Source of the DNA: Psilocybe azurescens | Lineage: Eukaryota; Basidiomycota; Agaricomycetes; Agaricales; Agrocybaceae | DNA: 64,000 bases | Reading direction: 5' to 3' | NCBI GenBank assembly: GCA_023853785.1 | Contig: JAJIRX010000570.1 | Location: forward strand, 930,001-994,000 | Shown here: positions 12,495-23,333 of the stretch, one piece after another | How the letters are laid out: each line of letters starts with the position of its first letter | How positions within the stretch are numbered: the first letter of the stretch is position 1 | Translations under genes and position numbers: made by a program | Notes under the pieces: generated by a model | What the model saw: the letters and a program-made list of their open reading frames with translations, nothing else | Databases searched by the model: none | What the model was told of the DNA's origin: nothing

Positions 12495-14791
12495 CAATTT
12501 CACTGACCTCAAAAATTTGACAAGACTCGCTTCCCGGGTGTCGGAATATTTCCCAAACATTGGCTTGATGGAAGGATTCGTGTGCAGTACCGATATAATG
12601 TCACTAGATAGGTACAAGCCAGTGCTATGGGTTAACAGCGTTCAACGAGTTGATGAGAGAACAAGGATTAAGACGCCCAATCTGCGTCACCGTGTACTCT
12701 TACCAGTTTTCAAGCAATTTGCCGGTACCCAGGGGCGAGAAAAACGTGTGCTTTGCGTAGATGACCGTTCCAGTGTCACTGTCAATCATTATTATCATGC
12801 TCGCTTTCTCGTACATCTGATGGTTTAATGTAAGCCTACAGAATCAAAGAAGCCTGCTGTGAACTATAAAGTCACAAGTAGATCTTTTTATGTTGTTCCA
12901 GTATGTCATCATATACACTAGATACCAAGGAATTCGGGCATTTTAAAATTATTATCTCACCAATCCGACGAATTGGGGCGAGAAATAGATGCTGGAAGTT
13001 CTATATTTAGATTGGCCAAGTAAACGGAGGTCCGGGTAGATGTCTTTGGGACCTCGGGTCTTTGAGAAGCCGTTGGACCTTTCTCACGAGTGTGGCGGCG
13101 CGGGGGAAGAAAAAGACGAGTAAATGTTTGGCCAACGTCGACGAATAGGAATGAAGTAGGCAAACATGAGTATATCCGTAGTCGAATTAAGGGAGTCTGA
13201 CCATAGATCTGCAAAGATAGTTCAAAAGTGGAGAGTTCTTATCCCGTTGAGGATGTGGGGACAAACAGTGTGGAGTAAGCTTAACGACGAGCTTTAGGCG
13301 CTCAGAAAATCACTTGTCGGTGCCCAGATATGTCCCTCGCCCAGTCTCGGTAGACGATGCTTTGAAAAGTCATCCGTTTCTATGTGTAGTGTAATATGTT
13401 GACAGAAATCTTGTTATCGTGAGAAGCCGGACATCTGAGCCTGACTTTGTGAGAGAGGAGAGTAATGAGCCATGATTTCCATGTCAGAATAAAATTTCCA
13501 GGAACATATACCAATGTTCAACAACACATGGATGATTCTTTATAAGACGAGAAGCAACCGGTAGAGACGAATATCAGATAAATTTCTTTTCAAGGTCCCG
13601 GCTGTTCGTCATTGACCGACTGAATATATCACTGGCCAATGGGGTTTGCCTAGAGTTCTATCTCCCCTCTTGTTGACACGCTTGTAGATTGTACCTCTCC
13701 AATTTCTATGAGATTGTACGATCCGATGAACGTTGACAATCATCGAAGACCATAGCCTTATTACAAATGGCATACCCACACTGACTTTGACCCTGTCCGA
13801 ACTGGGAGCCTTCAAGTGTTGAAGTCATAGTACGGGCAGGTGCTCACATGCCGAATGGTAACAAATTGTGAGTATTTTTTATTAGAAATAATGCTAAGCA
13901 ATAGATCTTGTGGTTATTATCGGCTTGCTATTCGTACCGTACCTTCTCAGTCATCAGCATACTGCCGATTATTATCCGGTAGTCCCGGTGTGCCCGGCAC
14001 TCTTTGGAACAGCTCAAAACGGTGCTCTATGGAACACCCTGTCGCGTGACGTGGAAGACACCTGTGCTTATTAGATAAATACGAAATTATTTTGGAGATA
14101 AAGCCCAAGTCATATATCTAATTTGCTGCCACTGTCCGGTTGTATGCAAAAGGGAAAAGAGGCAGGCATGAAATAATAGATTGTACTCGTGGGGGTAGGA
14201 TATCAACGATAATATCACCAGCCGACGACCAGGAATCTGAAGAGGAGAAAGCACAAAGATATCTTTTAGCTACGCCTACCTAGAGTATATATTATACTAT
14301 ACAACCCCCAAGCTTTCAATAAAACCAATCTGCTTGCCGAATGTTTCATTTTGAATTCATCTCCTTAATTTCCGACAGATTGCTCTAATTAAGCATTCCA
14401 GTTTTGACCTTACTTCTGCTAATGTTTTATGAGTGTTAAAGTCTCAAAATTCAGGCTTAGGTGGCACTGAGGCTTAGATTGGCCTTTGATGCAGGTTCAA
14501 CTTTAAACAGTTTTCTGGAATCTTTTGTCCAAAAGGGTCTAAGTAAGTCAGATGGCCGTTAGTATGGCCGTGTGTAACTCGGCGCCCAGCTCCACTAGTG
14601 TCTGGAATCTCAAGAGCGGAAGGAGATGGCGGGATCATAGAGCCGACCATTGTTAGAACCCTAACCAGCAAAATCATTGAAGAAAGCAGTTCGAAAGTGG
14701 CCTGGGCCGAGGAATCTTGGTTCATATAGCTCAGGTTTGTTTTCGTCTCATATCTACTTTCTACTTTGACTACCTCCTCGAATATTTTTGC
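12495..14791. other. Intergenic, no gene recognised
   Basis: About 2.3 kb with scattered frames under 110 aa on both strands, none with family features. No terminal repeats or RNA genes were seen. Confidence 0.4.
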
Positions 14792-15912
14792 ATGCCGCAT
14801 TGGTACTACCAGTCACCGTCCCCTCGCATACAGTTTCGTCAGAGCTTCCTCGAAGGTAGTGACACGGAGCAGAGTATACCCAAAGGTATCCATGGATCGA
14901 TTGTGCAGGGTGTTTCGTTCAATTCACGGTCAGTTATCACGTCAAGCCATAGACTGTTATACGGTCCCTTACGTACTTATCATTTCCTTAGAGACACAGA
15001 GACTTTCCCCAAGAATCTCTATACCGTCGTGACATAGACTACCAAATATATCCTCCTGTTTCTTTTCCTCCTCCAGAGGATTGGAATAATTTTGGGGTAA
15101 CCGTGTTCTCTGGACAGCAAATACGTTCGCGATACGATGGTCATATGCCCCGTCCTCCTTTACGGGATCCGGTAGTGACCTCCAATTATCAGCCTTCAAC
15201 ATTCCCATATACCCCACCATCCCATTTGTATGATGGTTTTCAACCTGCCGATTCATTCCCTACCCCGATGGCTATTGGAGTACAGTCATCAGTCGTACCG
15301 TCTGTACCTATGGATCTGCTTATAGGGGCAGAGCCTATCCGTACTCCAAAAAGGAACAAGAAGTCTGGTCATGCAATTTCCCTAGATCAAGGTGAGTCTA
15401 TGCATATCTCATATTGTTTCTTTGTTCCATGACCGCTGAACATTCGCCTTAGACGTCCTGGTCAAATGGCTTCATCGGAAGCACGAATCATAGCCAAGGA
15501 TGCATCGGCTATGAGTGTAAGAGACTTCCAACGCGTCAACACCGAAGTGGAATCCAAATGTTGTTGGAATGGATGTAACTTGATTATCGACAATTCACTT
15601 TCGGGAATTCAGGGGCATATCTACGGAGTGCATCATACCGACAAAATGCTACCCAAAGAAAACATTCGTTGCTACTGGGGCTCGTGTAATGGTGCGATTT
15701 ACGCTGGCGGTTCTTCGTTGGGGCAACATATCAGAGGGACACATTTGAGGTTGGACGACGTAATCTGTCCGATTTGTCAAATAACCATCGCTAATGGAGC
15801 AAGTCCTGCCAGGCGACATATGCAGAAAAAATCACCCAGAGGTGAAAATATGATTTGGGTGGACATCGTACATATGTACTTTGTATTTGACTGCATGATA
15901 CAATCGATATGA
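14792..15912 (+). CDS. C2H2-type zinc-finger protein
   Basis: Putative nuclear nucleic-acid-binding protein. The N-terminal part is Pro/Ser/Tyr-rich and probably disordered (SFPPPEDWNNFGVTVFSGQ, PSTFPYTPPSHLYDG). The C-terminal part has three Cys/His units: CCWNGCN...HIYGVHH, CYWGSCN...HIRGTH, and CPICQ...H. They align with the protein at 28.7-29.6 kb. The start at 14792 (MPHWYYQSPSPRIQF) and the first junction (acceptor near 14991) are tentative. A second intron begins GTGAGT near 15389, with its acceptor at about 15480 or 15492. In the last finger the second His is only reached if the A6 run at 15826-15831 is read as A5, giving HMQKNHPEVKI and a stop at 15851-15853; as written the frame runs on to 15912 without it. 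This is likely a one-base indel. Confidence 0.6.
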
Positions 15913-16753
15913 ACCCGACAATTTGGCTAATGTTCGCTCCACAAATCCAGTTATAAGATGCTGTTTTGGCAACTTGTGACACTCGACAGATTTTCAGATC
16001 TCTGATAGTGATTGGAAACCTGTGAAACCTGTGATATGACTGTTCAAACTTCGAAGTGTCTCAAATTTGAAGTCACAATGCCGAGGGGATCGTTATGCTT
16101 GGCGCGGGATTTCCAGGATTTCCCGTGCTTCTGATCTGAGCGCTCTGATCTGCTCTGATGGGCGTCCGGATCTTATCTTATCCGTTCTTTCTAAGTCCAC
16201 TTCTGGTCCATCGCAGGTCAAGAACCCTGTTCGTTATAATTCGTAGAGATGAGTAGCAAGCAACATGTAAGTTCATATTTCCGGTAGATGCATAAGCTCA
16301 CTTGTGTTGCGAGAGTTTGAAAAAGTTGACCAATGGCACAATTAGTCCGTTTTTGGCTTGTGGCCTATTGTTGAGATGGAGCCCCGATTGAGCCTCTCAT
16401 CTGAGCTTTGTAGTGACCATGTTCGCCCTAACGTATACCCTCTCCCCTGTTCCCCGATCTTCGCTATTTTTATGTCTCTTTGCAAGAATCGGACGGCTGC
16501 AGAGCTCCCCAGAAGAATTCTAGAAAACAAATCCTGAAGCGGCAGACAATGGCGCTTATGGTGCCAAGCATGTCATCTCCACCAATCCGTATTGCGCACA
16601 TTGGAGGCCGTGTTGGGCCACTGATTGTTCGAAATATTTAAATCTCAGGACCTAGTACCATATAGTTTTCATGCCCTCTTTCCTCACTCATAACAACCCA
16701 ATTGTCGAACTTCGCTCTGCCCCTTGCTAGAAAACATTGTCACTTAACTTGCT
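15913..16753. other. Intergenic with likely promoter of the Ser-rich gene
   Basis: Contains ATATTTAAAT near 16635, about 115 bp upstream of the ATG at 16754, a possible TATA-like element. Nothing else was assigned. Confidence 0.35.
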
Positions 16754-18056
16754 ATGTCTTCTCGAAGCCATGCACACTCTCCTGCCGTTCGATCCCCTCT
16801 CAACAACCAGCATATAAGCCCCAATTATTTTGACAACGACGTTCGGCTTCCAGTGACCTCAAACAACTGGCTGAATGTTGACCCATATTTATCCCCCCAG
16901 TCTGCTCGTCCACCGTCCATGCAATCCTCTCGCCCTTCGTCTGCCGGATCAGCTGCGCAGTTTTACACACATCAGACCAGCTTATATGTTCCTTCACCGC
17001 CGTCAACTAACGTTCGTCCGTACGCTTCCAGTCCGTATCAGGATGTCCGAAGACCCCCAGTCCTCACAGGGAATCGAGCATCAGATATAAATCTGAGCGC
17101 GGCCAGGAGCGAGTCATACATCATTTCAGACCACCCCCTACAGTGATTGTGACTCCTGAGCATCGGCAGGCACCCACAGGAGTACGACTCACAGATGCTA
17201 ATCTGGAAGCACATACGAGGAAGACGCAGAGCTCGTACAAGTCCTTGCAGTATTCACCAAGCGTGGCCACATCTCTTTCGGTATACAGTCAAGAGAGCGC
17301 ACCACGCAGCTATCACTCTCCTCCAATCATCAACGACTTCATAGATGATATATCTAACATCGATAACTCTCCCCGTGCATATGTGCAGCTCGGTCGCGAT
17401 TCCTATTCGACTGAGAACACGGCCGACATGTCGACTTCGGCCACTAATGACTCAACATCTAATTATCAATCAAGTCTTGCATCTCTTGCCACCGCACGTA
17501 CCACACCCCAGCAGTCCACTTGGCACATGTCCATTCCCTATATTCCCACTATCCCACAAAACGTCAAAGAGCCCAAAGCTGTACGTTACGCTATGAAAGA
17601 TGAAGTGTACAGCTTGGATCCAGAATTTATCACGTATATCCCTGCAGGCCCCAACGCTTCTTCCACCACTAACGTCTCGTATACCGGTATTCGTAATCAG
17701 GTCGCCAAACGTGGTAACGATAAACAAAAACATTCCGCCTCTACTTCGGTCTCCATTCAGCCTGTATCCTCCTCTTCGGCTTCCGTCAAGTCCTTACCAA
17801 TGGCATACGGAAAAAGGATCACTCGTTGCTCAAGAAGAAGCGCCATGGCAATATCAAACAGTCGTTCAGAGACGGAGAAACTCAATCGCTATACTCCGCG
17901 AAGTCTACCACGACCATATCCGCTGGGAAGCGTATCCTTAGCTTCTTCCGATTCCGTCGTTTTCTACCAGGAGGCAAGAAGAAGAACCTCAAGAACAACT
18001 TGTCTAGCCTCGACCTAGACGGGTATGAGGTCAATCGCTACTTCTCCAAGGCGTAG
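16754..18056 (+). CDS. Ser/Pro-rich disordered protein, unknown function
   Basis: No family recognised. The N-terminus (MSSRSHAHSPAVRSPLNNQ) is Ser/Pro/Tyr-rich. A 50-bp intron (GTACGC...CTCACAG, about 17030-17079) joins NVRP to ESSIRYKSERGQ and removes the otherwise early stop. The middle is Ser/Thr-rich with one more structured patch, VRYAMKDEVYSLDPEFITY. The C-terminus is strongly basic (SLLKKKRHGNIKQSF, FFRFRRFLPGGKKKN) and ends GYEVNRYFSKA. The two parts are in different frames. Either there is an intron with donor GTATTC near 17689, or the A5 run at 17811-17815 should be A6, which joins MAYGK directly to KDHSLLKKK; I favour the latter. There is no signal peptide or membrane segment. The basic tail suggests nuclear or membrane-surface association, which is only a guess. 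Confidence 0.5.
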
Positions 18057-19574
18057 TTCAGACGACCGTATAAATCTAACGAGTGTGTATGATAGTCTCG
18101 GTGTGTTTTATGGCTATTTGCTGTTTTGATTTATCGTTCTTTCTTTCATGCTTTTGCTCTTTGATGAGCCGCCACTCTCATTCTTATGACCATTGTGTTT
18201 ATCTTTTCTATTTACAACTATCGCTCTGTCGTTCTTTGACGAGCTACTCGAGTATTACTCTCATTATTATGTCTACCGCTACTGCATTCCGTATCTGCTA
18301 TTTTGATCTATCGCTCACACACTCTCTGATGAGCTATCACTCTCATTCGTCTACTTGTTTTGTTCTTTTTCGGCACTTTGTTTTACAATAACATTTGATT
18401 TTTTGAACATCGTCCAGTCTCCTACGCTTCACAACCTTGTCAATAACTACTGAGTATTCTGTGTCCGGACCAAATATATTGGCCAATCGTCTGCCTTCCC
18501 CACACTGAATCTTGCTTATACCACCGCTTAAATCCGTTCGATTAAGTTTGAAAAGTGATTTAGCAATCGTACATAATATCGCTGAGCAATTTTGCAAACA
18601 ATTGTTGGGCTAGTGGACCTTGATGTGCCTAAAAACTGATCTGCAGAGGTCTCTGCAGACTCTATATGCAGACTTTTTACAACCAAGACCCTAAAATGGC
18701 ATACACCGGTACAAGTTCTCATTCTCATCTATATTTAAGTCGGACATGATTGACTACACAATGATAGAGCTGTTATGTACTTGAGCTTCGGAACGCACAG
18801 AACCGCAGTGCCTCATTTTATAATAGGTGGGCCTTCGATCAGTTAGGTGCTTCCGTGTCGCGAACTGCAGGTGCACCGAAAATCCCTTCGGTCTTCCTCG
18901 GCACTATATATGACATGTCCCCTTCAGAGCCATCCAGGTATCGACGAGACCTTGCCCGACTATCGCAGACCCAGATATCGCAGGATCAAATCATGGTCAC
19001 AGTTAGCCCAACAGCGCTCACATGTTGTTCCAGTCTAAAAATAGATACATTGATTAACCCCGTATTTCCTCACTTGCTGGGGAGTGCCTTGGGGCGCCAT
19101 GTTGCGTAGATCCAAATGGATTGACAGCCGCGTCTTGATGATTCATGACTAGAATCTGTTATAGCCCCATACCTGAGATGACCGATAAACCACACATATC
19201 TCATACATTTGAGTCGCTACTAGGCTGAAATTTGCATTAAAATTGACGTCTCTAGTAACTATAATCACCCATAAGCCATGGGCCATCCATCGAGGGGTAT
19301 AGGTATAACAGATTTGCCTGTAGCGACGAGCGTGCTGCATACTCGCCAGTAAACAGAGCCTGATGGGTAGCTTACTACTTAGCCGAAAAGGAAGGCCGTA
19401 ATTGAAATAACCCATGGGGATGGGAACTTATCCAAATAGGTATTAACTCACACACGGCAATTCACCTTCCTAAATTCAAGTTAGAATCATGCACGAGGTC
19501 CCTTCTATTGAAATAGCCATCTTCGCCGACATCCGAGAGAATGCTGTCATCCTTTGGCAGTTCTGAGGTAAGGT
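18057..19574. other. Intergenic, no gene recognised
   Basis: A pyrimidine-rich 3' region with imperfect TCTCATTCTTATG-like words follows the Ser-rich gene (18.1-18.4 kb), then unassigned sequence. The upstream end of the JEN permease could extend into the last 100 bp. Confidence 0.35.
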
Positions 19575-22207
19575 TTGAATTCGAAGGTTATAAGGCCACC
19601 GCTGTGGGGCTTTGGGATCTCAGCCTCTTTCGCTCCTTACCCAGTGCCGAACATGGCTCCGTACTTCTTGCGCAATCTCGTTCCAAAGAGAGAGAAGAGA
19701 GAAAGCGCTCGCCCACTATTGACGGTGCTAGGCGAGCTGACATGGATCCAATGGGCTCTGTTCTTCTCTGGGTGAGCTCCGCAGAGGTTGACTCGGACTG
19801 ATTCATTGCTGATGGCTGCTTTGCAACCAACGTCTACCCACAATCAATAGATGGCTGGCATGGACCTGTGACTCATTGGACTTCTTCTCCGTATCTCTTA
19901 GTGTAACGCATCTTCAGACACAGTTCAACAGGAGCACCCATGATATCGTACGCGATTCCAGCATTACATTGAAACGTATCACTCATTAACCCCCGTATGC
20001 TTTCCGTTAGACAACAGCGATTACCTTGACCTTGCTCTTCCGCTCAGTTGGCGCAGTATGTACCATTCTATCTCACGATAGCGTTAATAGAGACTAAATC
20101 GCTCACACACTTACTCCTAGGTTGTATTCGGCATCCTGTCCGATCGATATGGCCGTAAATGGCCCCTTGTCTGGAATCTTATTCTCGTGGCAATTCTCGA
20201 GCTTGGTGCAGGTTTTGTGCAAACCTTCAGACAGTTCCTCGCTCTCAGGTCTTTATTCGGCATTGGCATGGGCGGGATCTGGGGATTAGCAGCCGCGACT
20301 GCTCTTGAGAATCTTCCTGTTGAAGCCCGTGGAATCGCAAGCGGCTTCCTGCAAGAGGGATATGCCGTCGGATATTTGATTGCAGCTGTGATTAACCTAT
20401 TCTTGGTACCGGAAGTAAGTGCAGGATGGCGCAGCTTGTTCTGGACGGGCTCAGGGATCTCGCTTTTCGCTGCTTTCATTCGCATGCTCTTGCCAGAGAG
20501 TGAAGTTTTCTTGAGGGCCAAGGCAGCGGATGCTGCGAGCGGAAAGGACACCACCAAGAAGACGAAGATTTTCATCCAGGAAACAAAGGCGATGCTGAAG
20601 AGGCACTGGTTATTGTGCATCTACGCGGTCCTCCCTCATGACTGGTGTGTTCAATTTCCTCATTATTCCTGTCTTTATTTTTAGCCACAAGTCATTGCCT
20701 CTCGGATTGTGATGCTTCTCGTGCCTCTTCATCCGCAGAGCGATAATATGTCCCGGGAATATCTTCCTCCGTCTTTCACATATACGTTTCTTCTCCCAAG
20801 TTCAAGCGTGCTAACACCTTTTTAGGCTTCAACTTCCTCTCTCACGGCTCTCAGGTACGTAGTTCTCTTTATTCTGTCACCAAAATAATCGCTCACAATT
20901 ATTCACTTGCTATAACAGGATCTCTATCCCACATATCTCACAGCCTCAAGGGATTGTCCTCACACGATTCCACGGTCGCGACCATCATTGGGAACTGTGT
21001 AAGTCATTTTTGAAGTAGAGTGTTTAGGCTGATTTCTTATGCGTCGTCATAGGGTGCGATTGCGTACGTTTCTCCCCAAAAGTTTATTATTAGAGGCGAT
21101 TTCTTATCCGGATTATCAGAGGTGGTGTGTTCGCCGGGTGGTTAAGTCAATACATTGGAAGAAGATTAACCATCATGTATGTCCTTCCTTCATTTCTCCC
21201 CCTTGACATATCTTTCATCTATGCTCCGATACCGGCCCTTATTCCTTAATATACACCACATGCATCGTCTCCATTTCTACTTTGATCGATTGCTCATTTT
21301 TTCAATCCATCAGTATCCATATCTTACTCGTCGGTGGTACGTAGCCTACTTCCCGTTACTCCGTTGGCTTGCAGCTTATGTTGTCTTGATCTGATCTAGC
21401 CTTCATCCCTTTATGGATCTTACCCACAACATTCGGTGCGCTCTCGGCGGGTGCATTCTGCATCCAGTTTGGAGTGCAAGGCGCGTGGGGTGTCGTACGT
21501 CTTACTTTGAACAAACATTTGTCAGTGACATGTCAGCTAACTTTCTCACGACAATCATCATAGATTCCCATCCAACTGGCAGAGATGTCCCCGCCTGCAT
21601 TCAGAGCGACATTCCCTGGCGTCGCCTATCAAATCGGAAATGTAAATGAATTATCCCAATTTGACTTATTTCGCTGTTGCTAACAATTCTCGATCTCGGT
21701 TCGTCAGATGGTTTCATCTGCGTCGGCCCAAATCGAAGCTAGTAAGTTAAACTATTTTATTCTCTTCGCTTCCACCTCTAATGACGCCGTAGCTGGCGGT
21801 GATAACCTCAGAACGACCATTATTGAGGGCGGAAAGGTTACTGATGTACCAGACTACGCGACAGTGCGTAATTATATATTCTCTCTACCCGCTTGCCTTA
21901 ATGATTTGACTTCGTACTAGGTTCAAGGAATCCTGATTGGAGTAGTTGCTGCGTTTGTGATATTCATCACGATTATAGGACCAGAGTAAGCTTCCTTCAA
22001 AAGACAGCGCGTTCGATTTTGACTGACGCACTCCCCATTAGAAACCATGGCTCGCAATTCGAGAAAGCAAAGACTGCATTCGAAGAGGGCGGCGGACGCG
22101 ACGACATCGCTGTAGAGGACCGGCCCGGTGAAAGCTCCGGGCGCGAAAGTGATAGTGTGTCGGGTGACGAGAAGAAAGGAAGCATCAGTGAAGCTGAAAA
22201 GGTTTGA
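19575..22207 (+). CDS. JEN-type monocarboxylate/proton symporter (MFS)
   Basis: Plasma-membrane major facilitator related to yeast Jen1, which imports lactate, pyruvate and related acids with protons. Conserved segments in order: ELTWIQWALFFSG, WLAWTCDSLDFFSVSLSVT, ITLTLLFRSVGA, the MFS loop VFGILSDRYGRKWPLVWN, RSLFGIGMGGIWGLAAATA, ENLPVEARGIASGFLQ and GYAVGYLIAAVIN. Then come the JEN signature (N-x2-[ST]-H-x-[ST]-QD-x3-T, here NFLSHGSQDLYPT), ATIIGNC and SQYIGRRLTI, and a hydrophilic acidic tail ending SISEAEKV. There are about a dozen short introns. The start is uncertain; 19575 is the upstream in-frame Met and 19652 is possible. Oddity: an extra C at 20633-20635 and a compensating shift near 20944-20952 place the signature out of frame with both flanks. 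If real, the transporter would be damaged; it may be an assembly fault. Confidence 0.85.
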
Positions 22208-23333
22208 ATGCTGTCGGAACTTGGGGCTCTGTTTTTTACTATCCTTGTGTATTATAGTTTTTTCTGAAATTTACGACATTTTTATGTGCTCACTGCTCCG
22301 AGTCACTTCTTGCATTTTCTTGCTACTTCGAGCAGCCGCCTGTCTCTCTAGTGACAGATACTTCAACCGTACATGAATTGAATTATAGCTGTGTGGCTTC
22401 GCGGTCTGTTCTTTCTTTTAGAATAATGACGAGTGGTGAGTTGATCCTGTCTTGGATTTATCGCTTATAAAAATTTCCTGATGGCGGCCTTTCCCGAAAC
22501 TCCGATATTCACACATTAAATCTCCAATTTTAGGTTTAATTCTTGCCAAGTTAATGACTACTTTAAATTTCTAACGATCTATGCACACACTGCTATATGC
22601 GACTCGCATTTCTCTTGTTCTCTGTTTTTCCTGATCTATTACAGGAGGATGTAGAGTGACGGCTTGTTATGGACTGTCAATGTCAATCCTTATCCTAATT
22701 CCCAAGCGTTTCTTTCATCAGAAATTCGATCTTTAATGAATCATTTTCCCAGACCCCAGGCTCTGTGCGAGTCACGACCTTTGTAGGCAGCTCGCATTCA
22801 GTCTAGAGTAACGGAAAGATGAGTCATTTTTCCGACATTTCTTATGGAACGACTCGGAGGAGGGACCGATCTACTTCTAGATGTTTCCCGAAACCTCGAG
22901 GTTATAACTACGCGACATTTTCATATCAGGTGTCCGCACATTCCTCCTTTGCTTTCTCTGGGAAAGCTATAGCTCCAGGAATAATAAAGGTAGGCTGAAC
23001 AAGATATCCTCGTTCGAAAAATGGAGGAAGAGTGCAAAGGATTTAGGATGCACTAGCGCCCACCACGAGGATCTCAGACTCGGGCTTCCATATGGCCTTG
23101 TGATTGATTGTCCAGTAATCTATTTATATTTCTTGGTGTGTATCTGTAGAATTTTCCTCATTTGGGCCCCTCCAGCTATAACCTCCTTGTGGACAACTCT
23201 ATATAAGACGAGAGCCACAGGATTTACACCCGCCGATTCTCTGCTTAATTCACCCACCGGCACACTTCACACCGCATCAAGCATCCCCTGTATCTCAACT
23301 CTCTCAGTCGTGCTGAGACATTCAGCCACAAAT
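22208..23333. other. Intergenic; promoter side of the repeat protein
   Basis: No gene recognised in about 1.1 kb. The last 200 bp carry a TATA box for the downstream gene. Confidence 0.4.
23210..23217 (+). promoter_or_regulatory. TATA box of the tandem-repeat protein gene
   Basis: TATATAAG lies about 117 bp before the ATG at 23334. It supports that start over the upstream in-frame Met codons in the same open frame, which would sit at or before the TATA box. Confidence 0.5.

Noticed and set aside
15389..15495. Reading the zinc-finger gene straight into DVLVKWLHRKHES and stopping
   Set aside because: This would leave all the fingers outside the protein; a later acceptor (about 15480 or 15492) keeps them in frame and is preferred.
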